Assembly (NCBI GenBank): GCA_963815185.1 | Contig: CAWFGC010000009.1 | Span: 868,001 to 932,000 of the forward strand | DNA length: 64,000 bases | Source: SHZL01 sp963815185 | GTDB taxonomy: Bacteria > Pseudomonadota > Gammaproteobacteria > Xanthomonadales > SZUA-36 | Reading direction: 5' to 3' | In this document: piece by piece, positions 25,915-35,287 of the stretch | Layout: every line of letters begins with the position of its first letter | Position numbering within the stretch: position 1 is the stretch's first letter | Notes under the pieces: model-generated | Told to the model about the DNA's origin: nothing | The model's database searches: none | The model's input: the letters and a program-made list of their open reading frames with translations, nothing else | Position numbers and translations under genes: made by a program

Positions 25915-27372
25915 CTATCCCACAACCCAGGTGTCTTTACTGCCGCCACCCTGGGAGGAGTTGACGACCAGGGAACCGCGCCGCAAAGCCACGCGCGTCA
26001 GGCCACCGGGTGTGACGTACATACTTTCACCCTGCAGGATGAAGGGCCTTAAATCCACATGCCGTGGCTCGAGCTTGCGGTTGATGACGGTGGGCACCGT
26101 GGACAGTGTTATCACCGGTTGGGCCACGTAATTGCGCGGATTCTTTTGCACCAGTTCACGAAACGCCGCGCGTTCCTTCAGGGTGGATTGCGGCCCAACC
26201 AGCATGCCGTACCCTCCGGACTCATTGGCTGGCTTGACCACCAGTTCGGACAGGTGGTCCAGCACGTAGGGCAGGCTTGTTGCATCCGCGCACTGGTAGG
26301 TGGGGACATTGGCAAGTATCGGTTCCTCGCCCAGGTAGTAGCGGATCATCTCCGGCACATAAACGTACACCACTTTGTCATCGGCAACCCCGGTGCCGGG
26401 CGCATTGGCGATGGCGACCTTGCCCGCGCGCCAGGCTCGGATCAGGCCGGGTACACCGAGCATGGATTCCCTTTCGAAAACCTCGGGGTCGAGAAAAGTC
26501 GCATTGATGCGGGAATAGATTACGTCGACCCGTGTCAGTCCTTCGACCGCGCGCATGTAGACGCAATCGTCATCGCCCACCAGCAAATCATTGCCTTCTA
26601 CGAGTTCGGCGCCCATGCGGCGCGCCAGGTAAGCATGCTCGAAGTAGGCCGAGTTATAGATGCCGGGCGTCAACACCACCACTTCGGGGTCGTCCCCCGG
26701 CCTGGGCGACAGGGACACCAGCATGTTGAACAATTCAGCAGGGTAGTCGTCCACCGGCTGAATCTGCTGGCGTGCAAACAGTTCCGGAAAAACCTTTTTG
26801 GTGATCGAGCGGTTTTCCAGCATGTACGAAACGCCGGAGGGAACGCGCAGATTGTCTTCCAGCACATAAATGGTTCCGTCTTTGTCCCGCACCAGGTCGC
26901 TACCGCAGATATTGGCCCACACATGGTGTGCCGGGCTGGCGCCGGCACAGGCCGGCAGGTAGTTTTTCGAAGTCTCGAGGATTTCGCGCGGAAATTTGCC
27001 CTCCTGCACCATGCGTTGGTCGTGATAGACATCGTCGATGAAGTGATTGAGTGCGCGCAGGCGCTGCTTCAGCCCGGCCTCGGTCTGTTGCCACTCGAGG
27101 CGGTCCAGAGTGCGCGGGACAATATCGAAGGGCCAGGCGCGGTCGATGTTTTCGCCCTCGGAGTAGACCGTGAAGGTGATACCCATTTCGCGGATGGCCC
27201 GTTCGGCCGCAAGCTGACGGTCACGCAGTTGGCTTGGACTCAGGGTGCCAAGATGGCCGGCGAGTTCCCGTGCCGCGGCCCGCGGCTTGCCGCTGCCGTC
27301 GATGATGTCGTCGTAGCCACCGCCAGGGTCATAGGCCGACCAATCGATGGTGATGCTGTTGGTCTTGTTCAA
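25915..27372 (-). CDS. Circularly permuted ATP-grasp family protein
   Basis: A 485-residue intact protein. The pattern is that of the circularly permuted ATP-grasp family (former DUF404/DUF407): RERAIREMGITFTVYSEG-like start, PFDIVPRTLDRLEWQ, ALNHFIDDVYHDQRM, LEDNLRVPSGVSYMLENR, GIYNSAYFEHAYLARRMG, VIYSRINATFLDPEVF, NAPGTGVADDKVVY and LVVKPANESGGYGMLVGP, with a final GGGSKDTWV. Such enzymes probably use ATP to join a carboxylate to an amine. It heads a minus-strand cluster with alpha-E and zinc-peptidase genes and an Anbu gene converging. In other bacteria these families form one conserved cluster, so a peptide ligase plus proteolysis pathway is likely. The product is unknown. Confidence 0.92.
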   Translation of the reverse strand: MNKTNSITIDWSAYDPGGGYDDIIDGSGKPRAAARELAGHLGTLSPSQLRDRQLAAERAIREMGITFTVYSEGENIDRAWPFDIVPRTLDRLEWQQTEAGLKQRLRALNHFIDDVYHDQRMVQEGKFPREILETSKNYLPACAGASPAHHVWANICGSDLVRDKDGTIYVLEDNLRVPSGVSYMLENRSITKKVFPELFARQQIQPVDDYPAELFNMLVSLSPRPGDDPEVVVLTPGIYNSAYFEHAYLARRMGAELVEGNDLLVGDDDCVYMRAVEGLTRVDVIYSRINATFLDPEVFERESMLGVPGLIRAWRAGKVAIANAPGTGVADDKVVYVYVPEMIRYYLGEEPILANVPTYQCADATSLPYVLDHLSELVVKPANESGGYGMLVGPQSTLKERAAFRELVQKNPRNYVAQPVITLSTVPTVINRKLEPRHVDLRPFILQGESMYVTPGGLTRVALRRGSLVVNSSQGGGSKDTWVVG

Positions 27373-27492
27373 AGGTTGTCAGGGGTCAGGTTGAGCTGCC
27401 CACACTATCAAGTATCCGGCAGGGGCAGCAAGTGCCACAGCGGCAATCGTGAGCACTGGATGCCCGGTTGCGGTAAATCGAAGCAAGCCAAA

Positions 27493-28284
27493 TCAAGACA
27501 CGGCGCAAATGCGCGGCAGAATCTCACCAATCGAGCCACCCAGCGTTGCGTCGGCTACAGTGTCGAAAGGCGTAGGCTCGGCGTTGACGATGACGACCCG
27601 GGCGCCAGCCGAACTGGCCACTGCCACCGTACCCGCAATGGGGTAGACCTGCAGGCTCGTGCCCACGGAGAGGAACAGGTCGGCCTCCTGCGCCGCCTGC
27701 ATGGCGCGCTCCATCACTGCCGGAACCAGTTGCTGGCCAAAAGAAATGGTGTCGCTTTTCAAAATGCCGTCGCATCGCTCGCAATGTGGGTCTTCTTCGC
27801 CGGCGCGCACACGCTCGAGCACAGGCTGCATCGGGCCGCGCCAGCCGCAGGACCAGCACATGACCTTGCGCAGTGTGCCATGCACTTCAATCACGCGTTC
27901 CGGCGAGTTACCCGCGATCTGGTGCAGTTCGTCGATGTTCTGCGTGATCAGCGCATGCAGCTTGCCACGCCGCTCGAGAGTGACCAGGGCAAAGTGACCG
28001 GCATTGGGTCTGGCATTCCATGTTGCATGCTCGATGCGGCTGCGCCATGCCGCCTTTCTGACTTCCACGTCGGCGAGATAATGCTGCAGTGTCGACTGCT
28101 TCTCTGCAGCAGGGTCGCGCGTCCACACGCCCTTTGGTCCGCGGAAGTCGGGAATGCCTGAGTCTGTGGAAATGCCAGCGCCCGAAAGAACGACTATGCG
28201 CCTTGCCGCATCGAGCCAGCCGCGCACTTCGTTCAAGAGGGCGCTGTCGATGCTTGTTTCAGTGCGATGAACCATCGGCGCCAT
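27493..28284 (-). CDS. Sirtuin-type NAD-dependent protein deacylase
   Basis: A 263-residue Sir2-family enzyme that removes acyl groups from lysines using NAD. Visible motifs are GAGIS (35-39), GIPDFRGPKGVW (43-54), QNIDELH (115-121), the catalytic His135 in EVHGTL, and four zinc cysteines (143, 146, 168, 171). SVGTSLQVYP and IVNAEPTPFD complete the NAD site. Family length fits. ATG 28284 and an in-frame ATG at 28275 are both possible; neither has a strong ribosome site. The neighbouring NRDE gene diverges. There is no Ala-Ala/Tyr-Arg evidence that I would use to name its acyl preference. Confidence 0.95.
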   Translation of the reverse strand: MAPMVHRTETSIDSALLNEVRGWLDAARRIVVLSGAGISTDSGIPDFRGPKGVWTRDPAAEKQSTLQHYLADVEVRKAAWRSRIEHATWNARPNAGHFALVTLERRGKLHALITQNIDELHQIAGNSPERVIEVHGTLRKVMCWSCGWRGPMQPVLERVRAGEEDPHCERCDGILKSDTISFGQQLVPAVMERAMQAAQEADLFLSVGTSLQVYPIAGTVAVASSAGARVVIVNAEPTPFDTVADATLGGSIGEILPRICAVS

Positions 28285-28349
28285 TATCGCTGCCGCAAAA
28301 GATTACAATGGTAAGACTACAGCGTAGCAACGGTAAAGTCAGACGGCCG

Positions 28350-29117
28350 ATGTGTTTAATCCTGTTCTCGCACCAACCCGAAGCCGAGCGGCGGCTGGTA
28401 CTGCTGGCCAATCGCGATGAGTATCATGCGCGCGCAGCCGCCCAGGCCCGCTTTTGGGCCAACCGGCCAGACATCCTGGCCGGGCGTGATCTGGAAGCCG
28501 GTGGCACCTGGCTGGGGCTGAGCAAGAAAGGCCGCATGGCTGCGGTGACCAATTATCGTGAACCGGGAAACGTGGTGCCTGATGCGCGTAGCCGTGGCGA
28601 ACTCCCGCTCGGTTTCCTGACAGGTTCCGACGATGCCATAGCCCACGCGTATGCAGTGGCGGCCAGAGGTCACGATTACAACGGGTTCAGCCTGTTGCTT
28701 TTCGATGGCCAGGGCATGGCCTGCGTTTCCAACCGTTCCCCGCAGGGCGTCCTGGTGTTGCAGCCGGGCATCTACGGCTTGAGCAACCACTTGCTCGACA
28801 CCGCCTGGCCCAAGGTTGCCAGCGGCAAGGCGGAACTTGCCGCAGCCCTTGATGCCGGCCAGGATCTGCAAAGCATGCTAAACATCCTGCTCGACAGCGG
28901 TGAGGCCGAAGATACCGAACTGCCGGATACCGGTATTGGACTGGATCTTGAGCGCAGGTTGTCCGCGCGGTGTATCCGCGGCTCAAATTACGGCACGCGC
29001 TGCGCCACCGCGGTCGAGGTCCGCGGTGGCGCAGCCACCTTTATCGAGCAAACGCTGGTGCCGGCGGACCTGAATCCCGACATGGTCAGGTTCGATTTGG
29101 CACTGTCAGGGTTATAA
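28350..29117 (+). CDS. NRDE-family protein (TANGO2 homologue)
   Basis: A 255-residue protein beginning directly with Cys2 (MCLILFSHQPE), as expected for a family whose N-terminal Cys may become a nucleophile. The name-giving motif ANRDEYHAR follows (about 21-29), then GGTWLGLSKKGRMAAVTNYR and GIYGLSNHLLDTAWPKV. The family is widespread (human TANGO2) and has recently been tied to haem and lipid metabolism, without a settled reaction. ATG 28350 is chosen because it puts Cys at position 2; the longer frame upstream is not protein-like. It diverges from the sirtuin gene. The 3' end is six bases from the convergent XdhC gene. Confidence 0.93.
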   Translation: MCLILFSHQPEAERRLVLLANRDEYHARAAAQARFWANRPDILAGRDLEAGGTWLGLSKKGRMAAVTNYREPGNVVPDARSRGELPLGFLTGSDDAIAHAYAVAARGHDYNGFSLLLFDGQGMACVSNRSPQGVLVLQPGIYGLSNHLLDTAWPKVASGKAELAAALDAGQDLQSMLNILLDSGEAEDTELPDTGIGLDLERRLSARCIRGSNYGTRCATAVEVRGGAATFIEQTLVPADLNPDMVRFDLALSGL

Positions 29118-29123
29118 CCCCAA

Positions 29124-29814
29124 TTACCGGCGGTAGCGCTCCTGGATCACCTGCGCGAGTATCGAGACCGCGATTTCTGCGGCGCCACGGCCGCCGAGGT
29201 CAAGGCCCACCGGCGCATGGATGCGCTGCGCAAGCGCCTCGAGGCCATGCTCGCGCAGCCGCTCGATACGCCTGGCATGGGTGCGGGTGCTGCCCAGCGC
29301 GCCGATATAAAATACCGGGCTTTGCAGCGCTGCCATCAGCGCCGGATCATCCAGTTTGGGGTCGTGGGTCAGGGTTACGACCGCGGTGTGGTCATCCAGG
29401 CCGACCTGCGCCAGAGCCGGGCCTGGCCATTCGACCACCAGAGTAATGCCGGGAAAACGCGCCTCGGAGGCAAAGGCCTGGCGCGGATCGATGATGATCA
29501 CATCGAATCCGGCGAGTGCCGCCATCGGCGCCAAAAACTGTGCGATGTGGACCGCACCAATAACCACCAGCCTGGCGGCCGGCGCATAGCTGCGCAGAAA
29601 GAGTTCGACCACGGCTGCTCGCAAGGGCCGCGCTGCGCCCGGCAAGCAACAGACCGTGTGCCTCCGCAAGCTGTTCCGGGCTCAACGCCACTGCACCGGT
29701 GCAGGCCGCCCCGTCAACCAGTGACTGCGCGCCATCGGCGAGCCGCGTGACCAGTGCAATGGGCTGTTTGTGTGCCTGGGCGGAGAGAATCTGTTGCAGA
29801 TAATCGCGCTTCAT
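29124..29814 (-). CDS. XdhC-family protein, NAD-binding-type C-terminal domain, frameshifted
   Basis: About 229 residues in two frames. The first frame (from ATG 29814) has MKRDYLQQILSAQAHKQPIA, LVTRLADG and ALSPEQLAEAHGLLLAGR. The second has AARLVVIGAVHIAQFLAPMA, a Rossmann-like segment, then FDVIIIDPRQAFASEARF, AVVTLTHDPKLDDPALMAAL, YIGALGSTRTHARR and APVGLDLGGRGAAEIAVSILA, all typical for XdhC/CoxI proteins. These help insert the sulfurated molybdenum cofactor in xanthine-dehydrogenase-like enzymes. The frame changes around 29620-29650. Its start overlaps the stop of the next-upstream XdhC gene by ATGA, so they form an operon. No molybdenum enzyme gene is in the window. Confidence 0.82.
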
Positions 29815-30134
29815 TCGACGTGCTCAAGGTAAATCTGTACTTTGCCACCGCAGGCCAAACCCACGGCCCAGGCTTCTTCGTCGCTCACGCCAAACTCGAG
29901 CTGCCGCGGCTTCCGGCCGGCGATCACCTCCAGTGCTTCGGTGACCACAGCGCCCTCGATGCAACCGCCGGAAACGGAACCCACGAACGCGCTGTCCTCG
30001 TTGACCGCAAGATGGCTGCCAGCCGGGCAGGGCGAAGAACCCCAGGTATTGACCACCGTGGCCAGCGCGACATCTTTGCCGGCCTCCCGCCATTGCCGCA
30101 CCTGTGCGAGAACGTCCGTCACCGTTTCAGCCAT
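29811..30134 (-). CDS. XdhC/CoxI N-terminal-domain protein
   Basis: A 107-residue protein equal to the first domain of XdhC/CoxI: VTDVLAQVRQWREAGKDVAL, ATVVNTWGSSPCPAGSHLAV and GSVSGGCIEGAVVTEAL. The GSSPxPxG segment and SGGC(I/V)E are family hallmarks; the conserved Cys of the latter may handle sulfur or the cofactor. Here the two XdhC domains are split over two genes that overlap by ATGA, as in many CoxI/CoxF-like pairs. ATG 30134 (MAETVTD) is preferred to 30146. The target molybdenum hydroxylase must lie elsewhere. Confidence 0.88.
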   Translation of the reverse strand: MAETVTDVLAQVRQWREAGKDVALATVVNTWGSSPCPAGSHLAVNEDSAFVGSVSGGCIEGAVVTEALEVIAGRKPRQLEFGVSDEEAWAVGLACGGKVQIYLEHVE

Positions 30135-30220
30135 GCCTGTCTCCAATTACCAGCACCGGAATTTTTGATTTCCTCAAGCCGGGAAGGGTAACACTACAAT
30201 CGTGTCTCGCTTCCCTGCTC

Positions 30221-30314
30221 CCGCCTTCGGCGGAAGGCGGCTGCGCTCGACTGCATGAGATTATACGCACGACCCTTCTGGTTCAGCGAGCTTCGCTCGC
30301 TTACCAACCAGGGT
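30221..30314. repeat. Intergenic element with two strong hairpins
   Basis: CCGCCTTC (30221-30228) pairs with GAAGGCGG (30233-30240). AGCGAGC (30285-30291) pairs with GCTCGCT (30295-30301) around TTC, and the flanks ACCC...CTGGTT and AACCAGGGT (ending 30314) extend this second hairpin. No protein-like frame fits. This looks like a REP-type or other structured intergenic repeat; whether copies occur elsewhere in the genome cannot be seen here. It occupies much of the gap between the XdhC gene and 30486. Confidence 0.5.
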
Positions 30315-30485
30315 CGGCGGGTCGCCTGCGGCTCCTTTGGAAGAAATTAATCGAACGAAATGGATGGCTGGTGGATTTTTCCTGACACACGGTATACGGC
30401 CGATTGAACCATCCAATTATAATTAAGCGGGGTAGATCGTTCTTATTCCAAGGCAAATCAATGCACTGATGAAAGAGAGCATCAA

Positions 30486-30764
30486 ATGACTACCAGTTCA
30501 GTGACACGGCAAAAGGCAGTACCGGCAACTTCTGGCAGCTTCGGTTCTCGCAGCCAGGAGCCAGCGGATTCCCGGGCTGACGGCCAATCGGGATACGAGA
30601 CCAAATCGCAGAAATTTGATGCAGTCTATTTAAGTCAGACCTGCGAGCACGATTGGCTCAAATTGCCCAACGATCTCCAAACGCTGGAGACAGAGGGCAA
30701 AACCATTTGGAAATGCCGCACTTGCGCGGAGATTACCAACACATACGACTGGCAGAAACCATAG
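30486..30764 (+). CDS. Small protein with Cys-rich C-terminus
   Basis: A 92-residue protein. The first 45 residues are polar and probably disordered (Ser, Gln, Gly). The last half, YLSQTCEHDWLKLPNDLQ and IWKCRTCAEITNTYDWQKP, has Cys53 with His55 and a later CRTC pair (about 77-80), which together could bind one zinc ion as a treble-clef-like ribbon. GAAAGAGAGCATCAA precedes ATG 30486. I do not recognise the family. About 240 bases follow before AvtA without a convincing gene. Confidence 0.55.
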   Translation: MTTSSVTRQKAVPATSGSFGSRSQEPADSRADGQSGYETKSQKFDAVYLSQTCEHDWLKLPNDLQTLETEGKTIWKCRTCAEITNTYDWQKP

Positions 30765-31008
30765 GTATTACTGCACGTCCGGCGCTACAACAGCGCCCCA
30801 GTTGGTCTGCACAAGCGCGCCGCTTCACCTTCGGCAAGGGCGATGACCTCGCCCGCTTTCTTCAATTCCGGGATTCCCGAGCGTTTTGATACTGCGGCAT
30901 TCCGGGTACATGGCTTCGTTCGGGTACCAAACTTCGGCATTGAAACCTATACTCATGCAGAAGTCCTCTATGAGAGGGCAGCGTAGATAAAGCTCCGAGG
31001 GCAAGTCT

Positions 31009-32274
31009 TTGAAATTATCGGCATTTGGGGAAAAGTTCGCCCGCGACTCGGGTATCGTCGCCTTGATGGACGATCTCGGTAATGCGCTGGCCGAAAATCC
31101 GGACATGATCATGATGGGGGGTGGCAACCCCGGCCGCCTGCCGGAAATGGAGCGCGTGTTCCAGCAGCGCCTGGAGGCGATCATGCAGGATCCGCTGCAG
31201 CGTCATCGCCTGTTCGGCCGTTACCAGTCGCCGCAGGGCGACCTGGATTTTCGCGAGTGCGTGGCGGATTTTCTGGCCGGGGAGTTCGGTTGGAAGCTTG
31301 GCGCCGCCAATATCGCGATCTCCAACGGCAGCCAGTCAGCGTTTTTTTCGCTGTTCAACCTGTTCGCCGGCGTCATGCCGGACGGCAGCCGGCGCACGAT
31401 CCACCTGCCACTGACTCCGGAATACCTGGGTTACGCGGACAGTGGGCTATGTGAGCATTTTTTCAGTGCGACCCGCCCCGAGATTGAGCTGCTGGAGGAT
31501 AGGCTGTTCAAATATCGGGTCGATTTCCCACGGCTGGAACTGGCACTTGACGCGGGTGCCGCGGCCCTGTGCCTGTCGCGGCCGACCAACCCCACCGGCA
31601 ACGTGCTGACCGATAATGAGGTCGCTCGCCTTGACCAATTGGCCCGGGACCGGGACATTCCACTGATCATCGATGGCGCCTACGGCCTGCCGTTTCCGAA
31701 CATCCTGTTCACGGATGCCAAGCCGCACTGGAACGAAAACACCATCCTGGCGTTGAGCCTGTCGAAGTTGGGATTGCCCGGCGTGCGTACCGGAATCGTC
31801 GTCGCCCGTGAGGAGATAATCGACGCCTTCGCCAATGCAAACGGCATCCTCAATCTGGCTTGCGGCAACATCGGGCCGGCGATTGCCGCAGAATTGTTCC
31901 GCAGCCGGGAGATCCTTGCTTTGACCCGCAATCACGTAAGGCCTTTCTACCAGGCCCGGGCGCAGGCGGCGGTGAACGCTTTTCGCGAGCGGCTGGACGG
32001 TCTGCCGTTTCGGATTCACAAACCCGAAGGGGCATTTTTCCTATGGTTGTGGTTCGAAGGCCTGCCGATCAGCAGCCAGCAACTGTATGAGCGCCTGAAG
32101 CAACGCGGCGTGTTGATCGTACCCGGTCACCATTGTTTCTTCGGGCTGGACGAAGACTGGCCGCACCGCCACGAATGCATTCGCGTGTCCTACGTACAGG
32201 ACGAAGATTCCGTGCGCCGCGGCATCGACCTGATCGCCGAAGAAGTGAGGAAAGCCTACGCAACCCGGATGTGA
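31009..32274 (+). CDS. avtA: Valine-pyruvate aminotransferase
   Basis: A 421-residue PLP enzyme that makes alanine and 2-ketoisovalerate from valine and pyruvate (EC 2.6.1.66). It follows the AvtA pattern closely: FARDSGIVALMDDLGNAL, MGGGNPGRLPEMERVF, NGSQSAFFSLFNLFAG, LSRPTNPTGNVLTD with Asn194, IDGAYGLPFP, and the Schiff-base Lys253 in LSLSKLGLPGVR. HKPEGAFFLWLWF and VPGHHCFF complete it. The start is TTG 31009 with GAGG at about 30997; no in-frame ATG gives the full N-terminus. The gene stands alone. The closest described relatives are gammaproteobacterial. Confidence 0.94.
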   Translation: MKLSAFGEKFARDSGIVALMDDLGNALAENPDMIMMGGGNPGRLPEMERVFQQRLEAIMQDPLQRHRLFGRYQSPQGDLDFRECVADFLAGEFGWKLGAANIAISNGSQSAFFSLFNLFAGVMPDGSRRTIHLPLTPEYLGYADSGLCEHFFSATRPEIELLEDRLFKYRVDFPRLELALDAGAAALCLSRPTNPTGNVLTDNEVARLDQLARDRDIPLIIDGAYGLPFPNILFTDAKPHWNENTILALSLSKLGLPGVRTGIVVAREEIIDAFANANGILNLACGNIGPAIAAELFRSREILALTRNHVRPFYQARAQAAVNAFRERLDGLPFRIHKPEGAFFLWLWFEGLPISSQQLYERLKQRGVLIVPGHHCFFGLDEDWPHRHECIRVSYVQDEDSVRRGIDLIAEEVRKAYATRM

Positions 32275-32336
32275 GGCACTGTCGGGCCGCTTTTCCCAAA
32301 CCGAAATGTAGGGTTTGCCGGCGGCCGCTCGAGTTT

Positions 32337-32364
32337 TTGCAACATTTTCCCCCTGTGCTATAGT
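32337..32364 (+). promoter_or_regulatory. Possible sigma-70 promoter of the multicopper oxidase gene
   Basis: TTGCAA (32337-32342) and TATAGT (32359-32364) with 16 bases between them match the vegetative consensus reasonably well, about 230 bases before the oxidase start. No copper-type operator was identified. Confidence 0.35.
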
Positions 32365-32598
32365 AAAAATTGTTACATGATGTGATCAAGGGGGAGGGCA
32401 AGACTGCCGATCCGCTTGATTGCGGGCCCAAAGAAAGTCGAGGGCTTTCGACATGTACTGTTCTCCCCGTCACTTTCGGCCAGGGAGGGCAAAACATGTC
32501 GAGCATATACAAGCCACACATCACCCGGCTGGCGGCCACCGCCGGAGTCAAGCGAAGGTTCCTTATTTACCCATCGATGGAAATTGCTGGTCCGGCGT

Positions 32599-35189
32599 AT
32601 GAGGCGGGCCGGACAAGTGACATCGGTATCTGAAGTTTCTTTGCTCGCTATTGTTCTGTTGATCGGATTTTCCGGCATCGAAAGCGCGGATGCCGCTGTA
32701 TTGAGCCATCCGGTGGTAAATGTAGTAGATACCAATCCAGACCCCAATGTGTTCCAGGCGGAACTCAGCGCGGATGAACAGACCGCTTCGATCAATGGCA
32801 CCGAAGTGCACGCGCTGATCTACAAGGACGTGAACCGCGTGGGTGGGTATCCGGCAGTATCCGATGGCATTCCGATACCACAGATCGTCGTCGATGTCGG
32901 CGACGAAGTGATCGTTACGCTGACGAATAATTTCGATGATCCCTGCGCGGCGATATCCTGCGACACCAGCATTCACTGGCACGGCCTGGAACTGGACAAC
33001 GACAGCGATGGCACAGGCGTTACGCAAAACGCGCTGCTGTACGGTCAGAGCTACACCTATCGTTTCATAGCTCCGCGTCCGGGCGTGTTCTGGTTTCACC
33101 CGCACATGAAGCCCGGTCCGCAAGCCTTTGCCGGTATGTACGGCGCCTTTATCGTCCGCGATCCGAATGAAGCGACACTCAGCCTGGAAGACAAGATCCC
33201 GGCTGAAGCCGATACCCATACGATCGTGCTGAGCGACACTGAATTCAACGACGACGGCGATGTGGGTTATTTCTATGACGATGACGGTGATCCGAACACG
33301 GACGAAGTGTTCGAGCGCTGGGCGGTGCTCCGAGCCGACTGTGGCGATAGTGGCGTGGGTGCGGCGTGCAAGGGGGTGAGTGACGGCAATACCGTCCTTG
33401 TCAATGGGCAGGATCCGGCCGCAGGGCCGCCGGTCATCACGGCGCATTCCGGAACCGGCATACGATTGCGGCTGCTGGACCTTTCCACCAACCGGTATTT
33501 TCGTCTGGGCGTAGAGGACAACGGGTGCGCTGATAATAATCTTTACCGCATCGGTGGCGAAGGCGGATTCCTCGAATTCGCGCGTCTCGAAGGCGGCACG
33601 CTGGGAACCTGGGACACGGAATATGACCCGGGCGAAATTCTCGTTCCCGCGTCAGGGCGAAGCGATGTCGTTATCGTTCCCACCGGCAACAACGGCGACA
33701 TCATCAGGATTGTCGGCCGTGAATATCACCGCGGCGGGCCGATCGGTGTCGCGCCGGCGATCGGCGACCTGCTGCATATCCAGATCGATAACAGCGAGCC
33801 GGATCCGGGCACGCCGTTCGCCATCGCCGATGGAAGCGAGGTCCTCGGGGCCGGCAGCATCGAAGACGTCAAAGGTGAAATCATCACGGATTTCTATATT
33901 CCGGTGGACGGCAACCCCGGCGACCTCAACAATCCCGGCAATCCGGCCAATCCGGGTTATGCCGATGGTTCCGACGACCCCGAAATCCGCCTGTACGGCA
34001 CCAGCAGCCCCGGACAGCTGTGGATCAATGGCACGATTGGCCATTTCGAACACAGCGGGCCAGATTACACGCAGGTGCCGTACCAGGGTGCCACGCGTTA
34101 TGCCAGGACCGGTGATCTGCTGGAATTCACCGTTTCCAACAAGAGTTCCCAACACCACCCCTTTCACCATCATGGATTTTCGTTTCAGCCCGTGCGTGTG
34201 ATCAAGCACAATATCATCGACGACCCGACGGACGATGTAGTGCTGTATGAATTTGGCTACAACGAATGGCAGGACGTCATCGACGTATTCAATGGCGAAA
34301 GCGTGGTGCTGCGCATGCGTCTTAAGCGATCGCTCGAGAATCACCGATAACCGTCCGGAAGCGGGAGCGCCGGCGCCAGACCAGCATTTTCTCAGCGGCG
34401 GCGCCGCCGGCCGTTGGGTGTTCCATTGTCACCTGTTCCTGCATGCGGCTATCGGTATGATTTCGGAACTGGTGGTCGTCGATACCGATCGCGATGGAGA
34501 CGGCTTCGATACCTCCCAGGATTGCGATGATTTCGACGACACCGTGTATCCGGCTGCCGAGGAATGCGATGCGACCAAGGACAACAATTGCGATGGTGTG
34601 GTGGAAGGGGATACCACGCCGCCTGAGATCACCGCGCCGGCGGATATTACCGAAGAATGCGCCGCGCCGGAGGGCACGGCTGTCGATCTTGGCTTGCCAG
34701 CGGCGTATCGGACAACTGCGATGTCAGTCCGGTGGTGGCGAACGATGCGCCGGCCTTGTTCCCGTTGGGCCTGACGGTGGTGAACTGGACAGCCACTGAT
34801 GAATCCGGCAATGTCGGTATGGCCAGCCAGAACGTCACGATTGCAGACACGATTCCGCCGGAACTCACCGTCGAGGTCACGCCAACGATGCTGTGGCCGC
34901 CGAATCACAAGATGGTTTCCGTTACCGCTACGGTGCTGGCGACGGACGACTGCGACGCCGATCCGGAAATCATCTGGTCTCGGTAACGAGCAACGAGCCG
35001 GATAATGGCCTGGGTGACGGGGACAGCAGCAACGACATTGTGATTGTCGACGATCTTCACTTCGAATTACGCGCCGAACGATCAGGTGCAGGAGACGGGC
35101 GAATCTACACCCTGACATACCAGGCCGAGGATGACAGTGGCAATGTGACCACAGAGGAAGCCACCGTGAACGTTCCGCATAACAAGTAG
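32599..35189 (+). CDS. Secreted multicopper oxidase with MopE-like metal-binding and HYR-type tail, frameshifted
   Basis: About 860 residues in four frames. An N-terminal signal-like helix (SLLAIVLLIGF) ends near ADAA. Copper motifs are HWHG (126-129), FWFHPHM (165-170) and HHPFHHHGF in the first frame, and VFHCHLFLH in the second, giving the type 1/2/3 centres. The tail has DTDRDGDGFDTSQDCDDFDD and EECDATKDNNCDG, the MopE-type motif, then a HYR-like domain (PPEITAPADI, VVNWTATDESGNVG) and a second PPELTVEVTP module ending in QAEDDSGNVTTEE. Frames change near 34323, 34700 and 34975. The true start is uncertain; ATG 32496 with a good ribosome site is in another frame. It probably oxidises a metal or phenolic substrate outside the cell. 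Confidence 0.75.
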
Positions 35190-35212
35190 TGGAACAATAA
35201 CGAAGGCATTGT

Positions 35213-35280
35213 GCCCGGCGTTGCCGGGCATGGGTTAAACAGCAGTCGTTCAGGGCCGTGTGACAGCGCGGCCCTTTTTT
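35213..35280 (+). terminator. Terminator after the multicopper oxidase gene
   Basis: Two stem-loops in series: GCCCGGC/GCCGGGC (35213-35229), then AGGGCCG (35252-35258) with CGGCCCT (35269-35275) followed by six T (35275-35280). The second is a good intrinsic terminator on the plus strand and lies just before the convergent LysR gene. Confidence 0.82.
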
Positions 35281-35287
35281 CTTTGCA

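Noticed and set aside
26059..28161. A 700-residue open frame on the plus strand
   Set aside because: It lies antisense to the ATP-grasp and sirtuin genes, which have clear family motifs; its translation has no recognisable domain and a composition typical of a shadow frame in GC-rich DNA.
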